DNA from: an uncultured Clostridia bacterium
GTDB lineage: Bacteria > Bacillota > Clostridia > Christensenellales > CAG-138
Direction: 5' to 3'
Assembly (NCBI GenBank): GCA_947304365.1
Contig: CAMZAY010000012.1
Coordinates: 1 to 11,879 of the forward strand
DNA: 11,879 bases
The notes beneath the pieces are model-generated. The model was not told the DNA's origin, searched no databases, and saw only the letters and a list, made by a program, of their open reading frames with translations. The position numbers and the translations under genes are program-made. Of the stretch, positions 6,014 to 11,879 are shown piece by piece (the first letter of the stretch is position 1; every line of letters starts with the position of its first letter).

Positions 6014-7432
6014 ATGAATCTGATCTACAACGTTAAGGACAGGCCCAAATTCGGTCAGCTGATCGTATTCGCCTTCCAGCAGCTCCTTGCGATCATGGCG
6101 GCGACCATCGCCGTTCCCGCGATCGTAGGCCACGGTATGACCGCCTCCGCCGCGCTCTTCGGCGCCGGCGTCGGCACAATCGTCTACCAGCTCTTCACCA
6201 AATTCAGGAGCCCCGTATTCCTCGGTTCCTCCTTTGCGTTCCTCGGCGCAATGGCGGCGGCCTTCGCGGGCGGCGTGTCGATGAGCCTCGGCTTCTTCGG
6301 CCTCATACTCGGCGCATGCTTCGCCGGCCTCGTCTATGTCGTGATCGCGATCATCGTCAAGTTCGCGGGCGTCAAGTGGATTGGTAAGCTCATGCCCGCC
6401 GTCGTCATAGGACCGACCGTCGCGATCATCGGTCTCTCCCTTGCCGGCAACGCCGTCGGCGACATGATGAAGGGCGATTACGGCCCCGTCGTTGACAACG
6501 TACTGCAGCCCACCGCTTCCCCCTACATCGCGCTGATCTGCGCTCTCGTGACCATGTTCACCGTCATACTCTGCTCCACCTACGGCAAGAAGCAGCTCCG
6601 TCTGATCCCCTTCATCATCGGCATCATCGCGGGCTACATCGTAGCGCTGGTCTTCACCCTGATCGGCAGGGCGGTCGGCAACCCCGCTCTCCGCATCATC
6701 GACTTCGCGCCCATCAAGGCCCTTGTTAAGGACGGCGTCACGATCAATACGTTCATATCCCTCCCCAAATTCACTTTCATAGAGGCTGTTAAGGGCGTAA
6801 AGGACATCAATGCCGCTTACATCGGCACCATCGCCGTGGCGTATATCCCCGTTGCGTTCGTCGTTTTCGCCGAGCATATCGCCGATCATAAGAACCTCTC
6901 CACCATCATCGGCAAGGATCTGCTTACCGATCCCGGCCTCTCCCGCACGCTCCTTGGCGACGGTATCGGCTCCTTCGCGGGCGCGATATTCGGCGGCTGC
7001 CCCAACACCACTTACGGCGAGTCCATCGGCTGCGTAGCCATCACCGGCAACGCCTCCGTCATATCCATCACCGGCGCGGCGGTCCTCGCGATACTCTTCG
7101 CGTTCATCTCCCCGTTCGTCGCATTCCTCGATTCCATACCCGCCTGCGTTATGGGCGGCGTCTGCATGACGCTCTACGGCTTCATCGCAGTATCCGGCCT
7201 TAAGATGCTCCAGCCCGTCGATCTTAACGAGAACCGCAACCTCTTCGTCGCTTCCGTTATACTCATCTCCGGCGTCGGCGGCCTCGCGCTTGAGTTCGCG
7301 CTCAAGAACGGCCAGTCCATCAAGCTCACCACCGTTGCCTGCGCGCTGATCCTGGGCATCATCACCAACCTTGTGCTCTCCGGCAAGAAGGAACAGCCCG
7401 GCAAAGAGGAGCCCCAGCAGGTGATCAAATAA
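6014..7432 (+). CDS. uraA: Uracil permease, NCS2/NAT family
   Basis: A proton-coupled membrane transporter that imports uracil for salvage. The 472-residue protein is almost wholly hydrophobic, with about 14 membrane segments, as in UraA. Family signatures are FLGSSFAFLGAM (69-80), VVFAEHIADHKNL (283-295) with the substrate-contact glutamate E287, DPGLSRTLLGDGIGS (306-320), and the NAT motif GGCPNTTYGESIGC (327-340) with E336. These glutamates match E241 and E290 of E. coli UraA. At the place of E. coli H245 there is D291, as I recall for Bacillus PyrP-like members. AGGAGG (6001-6006) precedes the ATG by 7 bases. The hydrophilic tail (about 457-472) is rich in Lys, Glu and Gln. It shares the PyrR-attenuated transcript, so uptake should fall when pyrimidines are plentiful. 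Xanthine or uric acid permeases are the main alternative, but the pyrR context argues against them. Confidence 0.94.
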   Translation: MNLIYNVKDRPKFGQLIVFAFQQLLAIMAATIAVPAIVGHGMTASAALFGAGVGTIVYQLFTKFRSPVFLGSSFAFLGAMAAAFAGGVSMSLGFFGLILGACFAGLVYVVIAIIVKFAGVKWIGKLMPAVVIGPTVAIIGLSLAGNAVGDMMKGDYGPVVDNVLQPTASPYIALICALVTMFTVILCSTYGKKQLRLIPFIIGIIAGYIVALVFTLIGRAVGNPALRIIDFAPIKALVKDGVTINTFISLPKFTFIEAVKGVKDINAAYIGTIAVAYIPVAFVVFAEHIADHKNLSTIIGKDLLTDPGLSRTLLGDGIGSFAGAIFGGCPNTTYGESIGCVAITGNASVISITGAAVLAILFAFISPFVAFLDSIPACVMGGVCMTLYGFIAVSGLKMLQPVDLNENRNLFVASVILISGVGGLALEFALKNGQSIKLTTVACALILGIITNLVLSGKKEQPGKEEPQQVIK

Positions 7433-7446
7433 TTGCTTGTATAACA

Positions 7447-7477
7447 AAAAAGGCATTGTCAAAGACAATGCCTTTTT
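7447..7477. terminator. Bidirectional terminator between convergent uraA and the S24 regulator
   Basis: Perfect 14-bp arms AAAAAGGCATTGTC (7447-7460) and GACAATGCCTTTTT (7464-7477) around an AAA loop. The T run on one strand mirrors the A run, so it can stop transcripts arriving from either side: uraA from the left and the minus-strand regulator (stop codon at 7489-7487) from the right. Confidence 0.9.
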
Positions 7478-7486
7478 AATGTGCTT

Positions 7487-8185
7487 TTATCCCACGACCT
7501 TGCCCACCACGCGCAGCTCATAGGCGTATTTGACGCTGATGGGCTGGTAGCGCGGGTTGAGCGAAACCAGCTTTAACCCGTTCGAGCGGTCGAGCTTTTT
7601 GCAGTAGGAATCGCCGTTGTAGACGAAAATGCCGATATCGCCGTCCTCCAGCTCGGTACAGCTGTGAACATAGACGATCTGCCCGTCGACAAAGTCCGGC
7701 GCCATCGAGTCGCCGCTTATGCGCACGGCGAAATTCGCCTCCGGCGGGATATCCGCCGCCTCGTACGACTCGAAATTATCGCTGTCGAGGAATATGCCCG
7801 TGCCGGCGGAAACAGGCAGGTCGTAGAGCGGAACGACGCGCGCCGCCTCGCTCCGCTGCTCGCGCATGGGGGAGACCTCGGCATATGCGTCGGAAAGGCG
7901 CAGCAGCGAAATGAATTCGCCCGCCATACGCACGCCCTCGCTGTTAAGGCCGGAGAACGGGCTGCCCGTGCCTATGTCAAGAAACTCCGAAACGACGTCC
8001 GTAACGCCGTATATCTCGCAGAGCCAGATAAACTGCGCCGCGTCCGGCAGCGAAGCGCCGGTCTCCCATTTGCTGACCGCGCGGTTGGTGATGGGCCCCG
8101 TGTGGAGCGAAACGAGCCGCGCGACCTCCTGCTGGGAAAATCCCGCGGTCTTCCTCAATTCAGTGAGTTTTTTGCCGATATCCAT
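7487..8185 (-). CDS. LexA/CI-like repressor: XRE helix-turn-helix plus S24 self-cleaving domain
   Basis: A 232-residue regulator. The N-terminal XRE DNA-binding domain (about 4-65) begins IGKKLTELRKTAGFSQQEVARL and has recognition helix NRAVSKWETG (34-43); the turn before it (SLHTGPIT) is a few residues longer than usual. The C-terminal S24 domain holds the predicted cleavage bond A127-G128 in LPVSAGTG, the nucleophile S160 in RISGDSMAPDF, and the general base K196 in YCKKLDR. So RecA-stimulated or other self-cleavage is plausible. The frame is open up to 8266, but the ATG at 8185 is chosen because AGGGAGG (8200-8194) precedes it by 8 bases, and the promoter at 8253-8225 rules out the upstream start. 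No phage genes are visible, so it may be a chromosomal stress switch. It is divergent from the KamB-like gene and may control both promoters of the shared region. Confidence 0.9.
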   Translation of the reverse strand: MDIGKKLTELRKTAGFSQQEVARLVSLHTGPITNRAVSKWETGASLPDAAQFIWLCEIYGVTDVVSEFLDIGTGSPFSGLNSEGVRMAGEFISLLRLSDAYAEVSPMREQRSEAARVVPLYDLPVSAGTGIFLDSDNFESYEAADIPPEANFAVRISGDSMAPDFVDGQIVYVHSCTELEDGDIGIFVYNGDSYCKKLDRSNGLKLVSLNPRYQPISVKYAYELRVVGKVVG

Positions 8186-8224
8186 TGCAAACGCCTCCCT
8201 TTTCACATTCAAAGGTTTGCGCAT

Positions 8225-8253
8225 ATTATAGCACCTTCCGCACGCGCTAACAA
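8225..8253 (-). promoter_or_regulatory. Promoter of the S24 repressor gene (extended -10)
   Basis: On the minus strand: TTGTTA (8253-8248), exactly 17 bases, then a perfect TATAAT (8230-8225) with TGC before it. Transcription would start near 8218, about 33 bases before the ATG at 8185. Confidence 0.75.
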
Positions 8254-8278
8254 GGGGTTTAAGCAAAAAAATCGCTCA

Positions 8279-8309
8279 AAAAGAGAATATTATGCAATTA
8301 TTCTCTTTT
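8279..8309. promoter_or_regulatory. Perfect 11-bp inverted repeat, candidate operator
   Basis: Arms AAAAGAGAATA (8279-8289) and TATTCTCTTTT (8299-8309) flank 9 bases. It lies upstream of two divergent promoters, where no transcript needs stopping, so an operator is more likely than a terminator. The half-site GAGAATA recurs at 8380-8386. The arm nearest the repressor promoter begins about 25 bases beyond its -35. Confidence 0.6.
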
Positions 8310-8370
8310 AAGCAGATAAAACGGGTCGTGAGCGTATCGTCCGCGCGGAAGGCGCGATCCTTAAGCGGCG

Positions 8371-8386
8371 TATTCCCGCGAGAATA
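8371..8386. promoter_or_regulatory. Second GAGAATA half-site pair upstream of the KamB-like gene
   Basis: TATTCCC (8371-8377) and GAGAATA (8380-8386) form a near-mirror pair, with TATTC and GAATA matching exactly. It ends 24 bases before the -35 at 8411. The nine bases GAGAATATT occur both here (8380-8388) and in the first dyad (8283-8291). The rest of 8311-8370 shows only GC-rich DNA with a small CGCGC/GCGCG hairpin (8342-8356) and no gene. Confidence 0.45.
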
Positions 8387-8410
8387 TTTGAAAGAAAAAC
8401 ACGATAGTAT

Positions 8411-8440
8411 TTGAAATCGGAGCATTCTTTGTGTTATAAT
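8411..8440 (+). promoter_or_regulatory. Promoter of the KamB-like / KamC-like / cysS transcript (extended -10)
   Basis: TTGAAA (8411-8416), 18 bases, then a perfect TATAAT (8435-8440) with TGT before it. Transcription would start near 8447, giving a very short leader of about 16 bases that contains the GGAGG site (8449-8453). The -35 lies within the second copy of a direct repeat TATTTGAAA (8385-8393 and 8408-8416), whose copies are 23 bases apart. Confidence 0.75.
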
Positions 8441-8462
8441 TAAAAATTGGAGGTATACGGTC

Positions 8463-9452
8463 ATGCTTTACGAGCTGCTTGGCGGCATAAAAACGCTTTC
8501 CGTTATAGGCATGTGCAAGAACGCCGGCAAGACGACCGTGCTTAATTCCCTTATCTCGGAATGCGAAAACGCGGGGGAGAGGCTGGGCCTCACCTCCATC
8601 GGCAGGGACGGCGAGAGGAGCGACCTCGTCACCAACACCAAAAAGCCGGAGATATTCATTCGGGAGGGAGCGCTCGTCGCCACGGCGGAGCAGCTTCTTA
8701 AGGAGGGTGATATCTCCATGGAGATACTCGATTCGACCGGCATCCCCACCCCCATGGGGGCGATAGTCGTCGTTCGCGCCCGCTCGGCGGGGTACGTGCA
8801 GCTCGGCGGCGCCTCCATAACGGAGCATCAGAAGACGGTCCGGGACAGGCTTTTCGAGCTTGGCGCGGACAGGGTGCTGATAGACGGCGCGATCAGCCGC
8901 AAATCGCTCGGCAACCCCTCGCTGGCGGACGGAGTGATACTCAGCTCCGGCGCCTCGTACGACGCGGATATCAGAAAGACCGCGGACGACACCGCCTATT
9001 TTGCTCGCCTGTTCAGCCTTCCCGCCTATGAGGGGGAGGCTCCCGACCTCGGCAGATTCACCGCTCTCACGCCGAAGGGCGCCGTCGGCGGCGAAAGCCT
9101 TTCGGATATCGCGCGGGACTTGAAGGAGGGCGTCCAAACGCTCATAATCCGCGGCGCGTTCACGGACAGCACCGCGAAGGAGCTTACGGAATACGCAAAG
9201 CCGCTCACCGGCGTCACCCTCGCCGCGCAGGACGCCTCAAGGCTCCTCTTAAAGCGCGAGAATTATTTGAGGCTCAACCGCTTCATAGGCGGGTTCAGCC
9301 TTATAAAAAGCACAAGGCTGATCGCGGTAACGGTCAATCCGTTCTCCGCATACGGCATGCATTACGATAAAAACGAATTCAGGGAAAGGGTGGAGGCAAG
9401 GCTCCGTGAAAGCGGAGTCTCCGCGCCCGTAACGGACGTTAAGGATGTTTGA
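8463..9452 (+). CDS. P-loop NTPase-like protein, resembles aminomutase reactivase subunit KamB
   Basis: A 329-residue soluble protein. A clear P-loop lies in VIGMCKNAGKTTVLNSL (14-30), followed by TSIGRDGERSD (44-54), whose Asp could be a switch-like residue. ADRVLIDGAISRKS (135-148) looks like a strand ending in a Walker B-type Asp (D141). STGIPTPMGAIVVVRAR (91-107) and LGGASITEHQ (114-123) are other distinctive segments. GGAGG (8449-8453) precedes the ATG by 9 bases. The gene overlaps the MutS-like gene by 8 bases (ATG at 9445 inside the end of this frame), so the two products likely act together. From memory, KamB plus a MutS-like KamC accompany lysine 5,6-aminomutase as a reactivating pair in lysine fermenters. 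No aminomutase gene is in view. The P-loop is certain; the KamB link is an inference. Confidence 0.6.
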   Translation: MLYELLGGIKTLSVIGMCKNAGKTTVLNSLISECENAGERLGLTSIGRDGERSDLVTNTKKPEIFIREGALVATAEQLLKEGDISMEILDSTGIPTPMGAIVVVRARSAGYVQLGGASITEHQKTVRDRLFELGADRVLIDGAISRKSLGNPSLADGVILSSGASYDADIRKTADDTAYFARLFSLPAYEGEAPDLGRFTALTPKGAVGGESLSDIARDLKEGVQTLIIRGAFTDSTAKELTEYAKPLTGVTLAAQDASRLLLKRENYLRLNRFIGGFSLIKSTRLIAVTVNPFSAYGMHYDKNEFRERVEARLRESGVSAPVTDVKDV

Positions 9453-10875
9453 TAAGGAACAGCTCAATTCGATAGGCTTCCGTTTCGTAACGGACAGGAC
9501 CGAGCTCGTCACCCCTTACGGGGAGGAGCTTTCAAGGCGTCCGCATTTTTACAAACGCGGGGAGCTCGATCTTTTAAAAACGGAGCAGCATAACGTCTCC
9601 GTGCTGATGGACGCCGTGCGCGATGATATCGCCGGGGTCAATACGCTGCTTCGCCTTATGATGCCCATTAAGGACATCCGCCGTTCCATCGCCGCGCTCG
9701 AGGCGCGCCCGCTTTCCGAGGTGGAGCTTTTTGAAGTGAAGCGCTTCCTCCTCCAGCTCGAGCTGATCGCGCCGGAGGTAAAGAAGCTCGGCAGGGATCT
9801 CAAGGAGCTTAGTATCACCGCCATGCCGCGCGCGCTCGATCTCATAGATCCCGACGGGACAAGGTCGCCCTCGTTCTACGTTTCCGACAGGCTTTCGGAA
9901 AAGCTCGCCGCGATCCGCAGGGAGCGGCGCCGCGTAGACGAGGCGATGCGCAGGGGCGACGATTCGGATGAAACGCGCCTTGAAAGGACCCGCCTTGCCG
10001 CAATGGAGGAGGAGGAGAACGCCCGCGTCCGCGGGCAGCTCTGTGAAAGGCTCCTGCCCTACCGTGAGGAGCTCCTCGATAACGCCGCGGCGATAGGCAG
10101 GCTCGATCTCGCTCTCGGCAGGGCAAAGCTCGCCGTCGCGTATAACGCGGTCATCCCGACCGTCGGTTCGGACCGCTTCGTCATGAAGGGCATGGTAAAC
10201 CCGAAATTCGGCGAGGCGCTCGCCGAGAAAGGGCGCGAGTTCGTGCCAGTCTCCATGGAGCTTGAAAAGGGCTCCGTCGTGATAACCGGCGCGAACATGG
10301 GCGGCAAATCCATCGCGATAAAAACGCTCGCGCTCAACACCATGCTCGCCATGTGCGGCTGTGCGGTGTTCGCCGAAAGCGCCGAGCTTCCCATGATAGA
10401 CGATCTCTATCTTTTGAGCGAGGACAGGGAGGACGCCATGAGCGGCCTTTCGAGCTTCGGCGGAGAGATGAAGGCGTTCGACGCCATGCTCGCGGAGTCC
10501 GGGGACAAGGAGTGCGTGCTCGCGCTGCTCGACGAATTCGCCCGCGGCACCAACCCGCACGAGGGCGCCGCTCTCGTAAAGGCGGCGGCAAGACTCTTCA
10601 ATTCGCGGAGCAACACCTACGCGGTACTTGCCACGCATTTTGACGGAGTGGCAAAGCTTGCCCGGCTCCATTACCAGGTCGCGGGGTTAAGGAACGCCCC
10701 GCCCGAAAAGCTCGACCTCATCATGCGCTCCGGCTCGGTCGAGTCCCTGGCGAAGCTCATGGATTACGGGCTCTATCCCGTTGCGCCGGACGAGGATCCC
10801 CCGCGTGACGCGGTAAAGATAATCAAAGCGCTCGGCGTAAGCGAAGAGTTTACCCGGCTTATCGAAATAGATTGA
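9445..10875 (+). CDS. MutS-domain ATPase lacking mismatch-recognition domains, resembles KamC
   Basis: A 476-residue protein whose C-terminal half is a MutS-type ABC ATPase: Walker A GANMGGKS (282-289), the MutS signature-like LSSFGGEM (335-342), Walker B VLALLDEFARGT (358-369) matching the usual DEIGRGT, and ATHF (396-399). The N-terminal half (about 40-235) is helical and charged, resembling only the clamp and lever region; a likely coiled coil runs from about 150 to 200. The mismatch-reading and connector domains of MutS are absent, and there is no Smr nuclease domain as in MutS2. So mismatch repair is unlikely. The pairing with a P-loop protein fits KamB/KamC, the proposed lysine 5,6-aminomutase reactivase, though a different client is possible. 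It starts inside the upstream gene and is followed after 17 bases by cysS. Confidence 0.7.
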   Translation: MFDKEQLNSIGFRFVTDRTELVTPYGEELSRRPHFYKRGELDLLKTEQHNVSVLMDAVRDDIAGVNTLLRLMMPIKDIRRSIAALEARPLSEVELFEVKRFLLQLELIAPEVKKLGRDLKELSITAMPRALDLIDPDGTRSPSFYVSDRLSEKLAAIRRERRRVDEAMRRGDDSDETRLERTRLAAMEEEENARVRGQLCERLLPYREELLDNAAAIGRLDLALGRAKLAVAYNAVIPTVGSDRFVMKGMVNPKFGEALAEKGREFVPVSMELEKGSVVITGANMGGKSIAIKTLALNTMLAMCGCAVFAESAELPMIDDLYLLSEDREDAMSGLSSFGGEMKAFDAMLAESGDKECVLALLDEFARGTNPHEGAALVKAAARLFNSRSNTYAVLATHFDGVAKLARLHYQVAGLRNAPPEKLDLIMRSGSVESLAKLMDYGLYPVAPDEDPPRDAVKIIKALGVSEEFTRLIEID

Positions 10876-10892
10876 TACAGGAGGTTCTTAAT

Positions 10893-11879
10893 ATGCAGAC
10901 GATTCACCTTTACAATACGCTGACCCGCAGCGTGGAGCCGATAGTGCCGCACGAAGCGGGCAGGATCACAATGTACACCTGCGGGCCGACCGTTTATCAT
11001 TACGCGCATATCGGCAATATCCGCACCTATATCATGGAGGACGTGCTTGAAAAACTGCTCGTCTATGCGGGCTATGAGGTCAAGCGCGGCATGAACATCA
11101 CCGACGTCGGCCATCTTACGAGCGACGCCGACACCGGCGAGGACAAGATGCTCGAGGGCGCCAAGCGCGAGGGCAAATCCGCAATGGAGATCGCCCGCTT
11201 CTACACCGACGCCTTCTTCGGCGACTGCGAAAAGGTCAACGTCAAAAAGCCCGAGATAGTCGTCCCCGCGACGAGCTGCATCGATGATTTCATTAAGCTC
11301 ATCCAGATCCTCTTCGACAAGGGCTATGCCTACAAGGCGGGCGGCAACGTGTATTTCGACACCTCCAAGGTCGATGATTATTACAGGCTCACCGGGCATT
11401 CCGCGGACGACCTCATGGTCGGCGTGCGCGACGACGTAACGGAGGATACCAATAAGAGGAACAAGACCGATTTCGTGCTGTGGTTCACCACGTCGAAATT
11501 CGGCGAGCAGGAGTTAAGGTGGGATTCCCCGTGGGGCTACGGCTACCCCGGCTGGCATATAGAGTGCTCCGCGATCAGCCTTACATACCTCGGCGAATAC
11601 CTCGATATCCACGCGGGCGGAGTCGACAACATTTTCCCGCATCACACCAACGAGATCGCCCAGTCCGAGGCCGCGATAGGCCATCCCTGGTGCTCCCATT
11701 GGTTCCACCCCAGGCACCTTAACGACAAATCCGGCAAGATGAGCAAGTCGAAGGGCGGCATACTCACCGTTTCCGCGTTAGAGGAGAACGGATATAAGCC
11801 CCTCGCCTACAGATTCTTCTGCCTCCAGTCACATTACAGAAAGCCCCTGGAGTTTTCGTTTGACGCTTTAAGAAATGCA
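10893..11879 (+). CDS. cysS: Cysteinyl-tRNA synthetase, C-terminal end cut by window edge
   Basis: Charges tRNA-Cys with cysteine in the cytoplasm. The 329 codons present cover the catalytic Rossmann domain: MYTCGPTVYHYAHIGN (27-42) with the HIGH-type motif HIGN (39-42), GWHIECSAIS (220-229), DIHAGGVDNIFPHHTNEIAQSE (238-259), and KMSKS (282-286). The expected zinc ligands are C30, C225, H250 and E254. The insert with VGHLTSDADTGEDKMLEGAKREG (about 72-94) is typical of the slightly longer Clostridia type. About 130-150 residues of the tRNA-binding C-terminal part lie past 11879. AGGAGG (10879-10884) sits 8 bases before the ATG. With 17 bases and no terminator after the MutS-like gene, it is probably in the same transcript, an unusual partner for an essential gene. 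Confidence 0.97.
   Translation, partial: MQTIHLYNTLTRSVEPIVPHEAGRITMYTCGPTVYHYAHIGNIRTYIMEDVLEKLLVYAGYEVKRGMNITDVGHLTSDADTGEDKMLEGAKREGKSAMEIARFYTDAFFGDCEKVNVKKPEIVVPATSCIDDFIKLIQILFDKGYAYKAGGNVYFDTSKVDDYYRLTGHSADDLMVGVRDDVTEDTNKRNKTDFVLWFTTSKFGEQELRWDSPWGYGYPGWHIECSAISLTYLGEYLDIHAGGVDNIFPHHTNEIAQSEAAIGHPWCSHWFHPRHLNDKSGKMSKSKGGILTVSALEENGYKPLAYRFFCLQSHYRKPLEFSFDALRNA

Noticed and set aside
5969..7468. A 499-codon open frame on the minus strand across all of uraA
   Set aside because: Its product is an implausible run of Asp, Glu, Gly, Arg and Ala, the expected mirror of membrane-protein codons in GC-rich DNA. uraA on the plus strand has clear family motifs and a ribosome binding site.
8186..8266. 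Longer N-terminus of the S24 repressor
   Set aside because: The upstream ATG lies before the gene's own promoter; the ATG at 8185 has an AGGGAGG site.
8279..8309. The AT-rich inverted repeat as a terminator
   Set aside because: It has A and T runs like a terminator, but lies between divergent promoters where no transcript should arrive. An operator is preferred, though not proven.
9574..10671. A 365-codon open frame on the minus strand inside the MutS-like gene
   Set aside because: No recognisable motifs, no ribosome binding site, and it lies opposite a gene with intact MutS ATPase motifs.
9445..10875. A mismatch repair MutS or a MutS2 protein
   Set aside because: The mismatch-recognition and connector domains of MutS and the Smr domain of MutS2 are absent, and the protein is about half their length.
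1..11879. CRISPR arrays, tRNA or rRNA genes, insertion sequences, prophage or toxin-antitoxin genes
   Set aside because: No spaced direct repeats, no RNA-gene signatures and no transposase or integrase motifs were seen; the S24 repressor alone does not make a prophage.

Overview
The window reads as chromosomal DNA of a GC-rich member of the Clostridia (Bacillota), probably a gut-type lineage such as Oscillospirales or Christensenellales. The evidence is an AddA-type recombination helicase, a PyrR-controlled uracil permease, a DUF4358/DHHW surface gene set typical of gut Clostridia, good AGGAGG-type ribosome binding sites, and TTG starts. Arginine is often AGG and isoleucine often ATA despite the GC-rich third positions. 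The taxon is inferred from gene content only.

Layout: (1) 1-2362: a truncated addA on the minus strand diverges from lspA-rluD on the plus strand. Their promoters are mirror images with overlapping -35 elements, and rluD ends in a strong terminator. (2) 2363-2583: gene-free DNA with four same-direction DnaA-box-like 9-mers, one of them a perfect TTATCCACA. (3) 2584-5249: a promoter, then an SGNH-like lipoprotein, a DUF4358 lipoprotein and a DHHW membrane-anchored protein, closed by a terminator. This looks like a cell-surface O-acylation or esterase module with no MBOAT acyltransferase in view. (4) 5271-7477: pyrR and uraA behind a complete PyrR attenuation leader (binding loop with CNGNGA hexaloop, antiterminator, terminator), ending at a terminator that works in both directions. 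(5) 7487-8185, minus strand: a LexA/CI-like HTH plus S24 autoprotease regulator. (6) 8186-8462: a divergent regulatory region with two promoters and two pairs of GAGAATA half-sites. (7) 8463-11879: a P-loop protein overlapping a MutS-domain ATPase (resembling the KamB/KamC aminomutase reactivase pair), then cysS, cut by the window end.

How the genes work together: pyrR-uraA is a self-contained pyrimidine salvage unit with RNA-level feedback. lspA processes lipoproteins, and two of the three genes in the next operon encode apparent lipoproteins. The KamB/KamC-like pair appears co-transcribed with cysS and faces a self-cleaving repressor across a shared control region. All six promoters found carry an extended -10 (TGN before the -10 hexamer). 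The least explained parts are the DnaA-box cluster, the orphan KamBC-like pair with its control region, and the O-acylation module lacking its acyltransferase.
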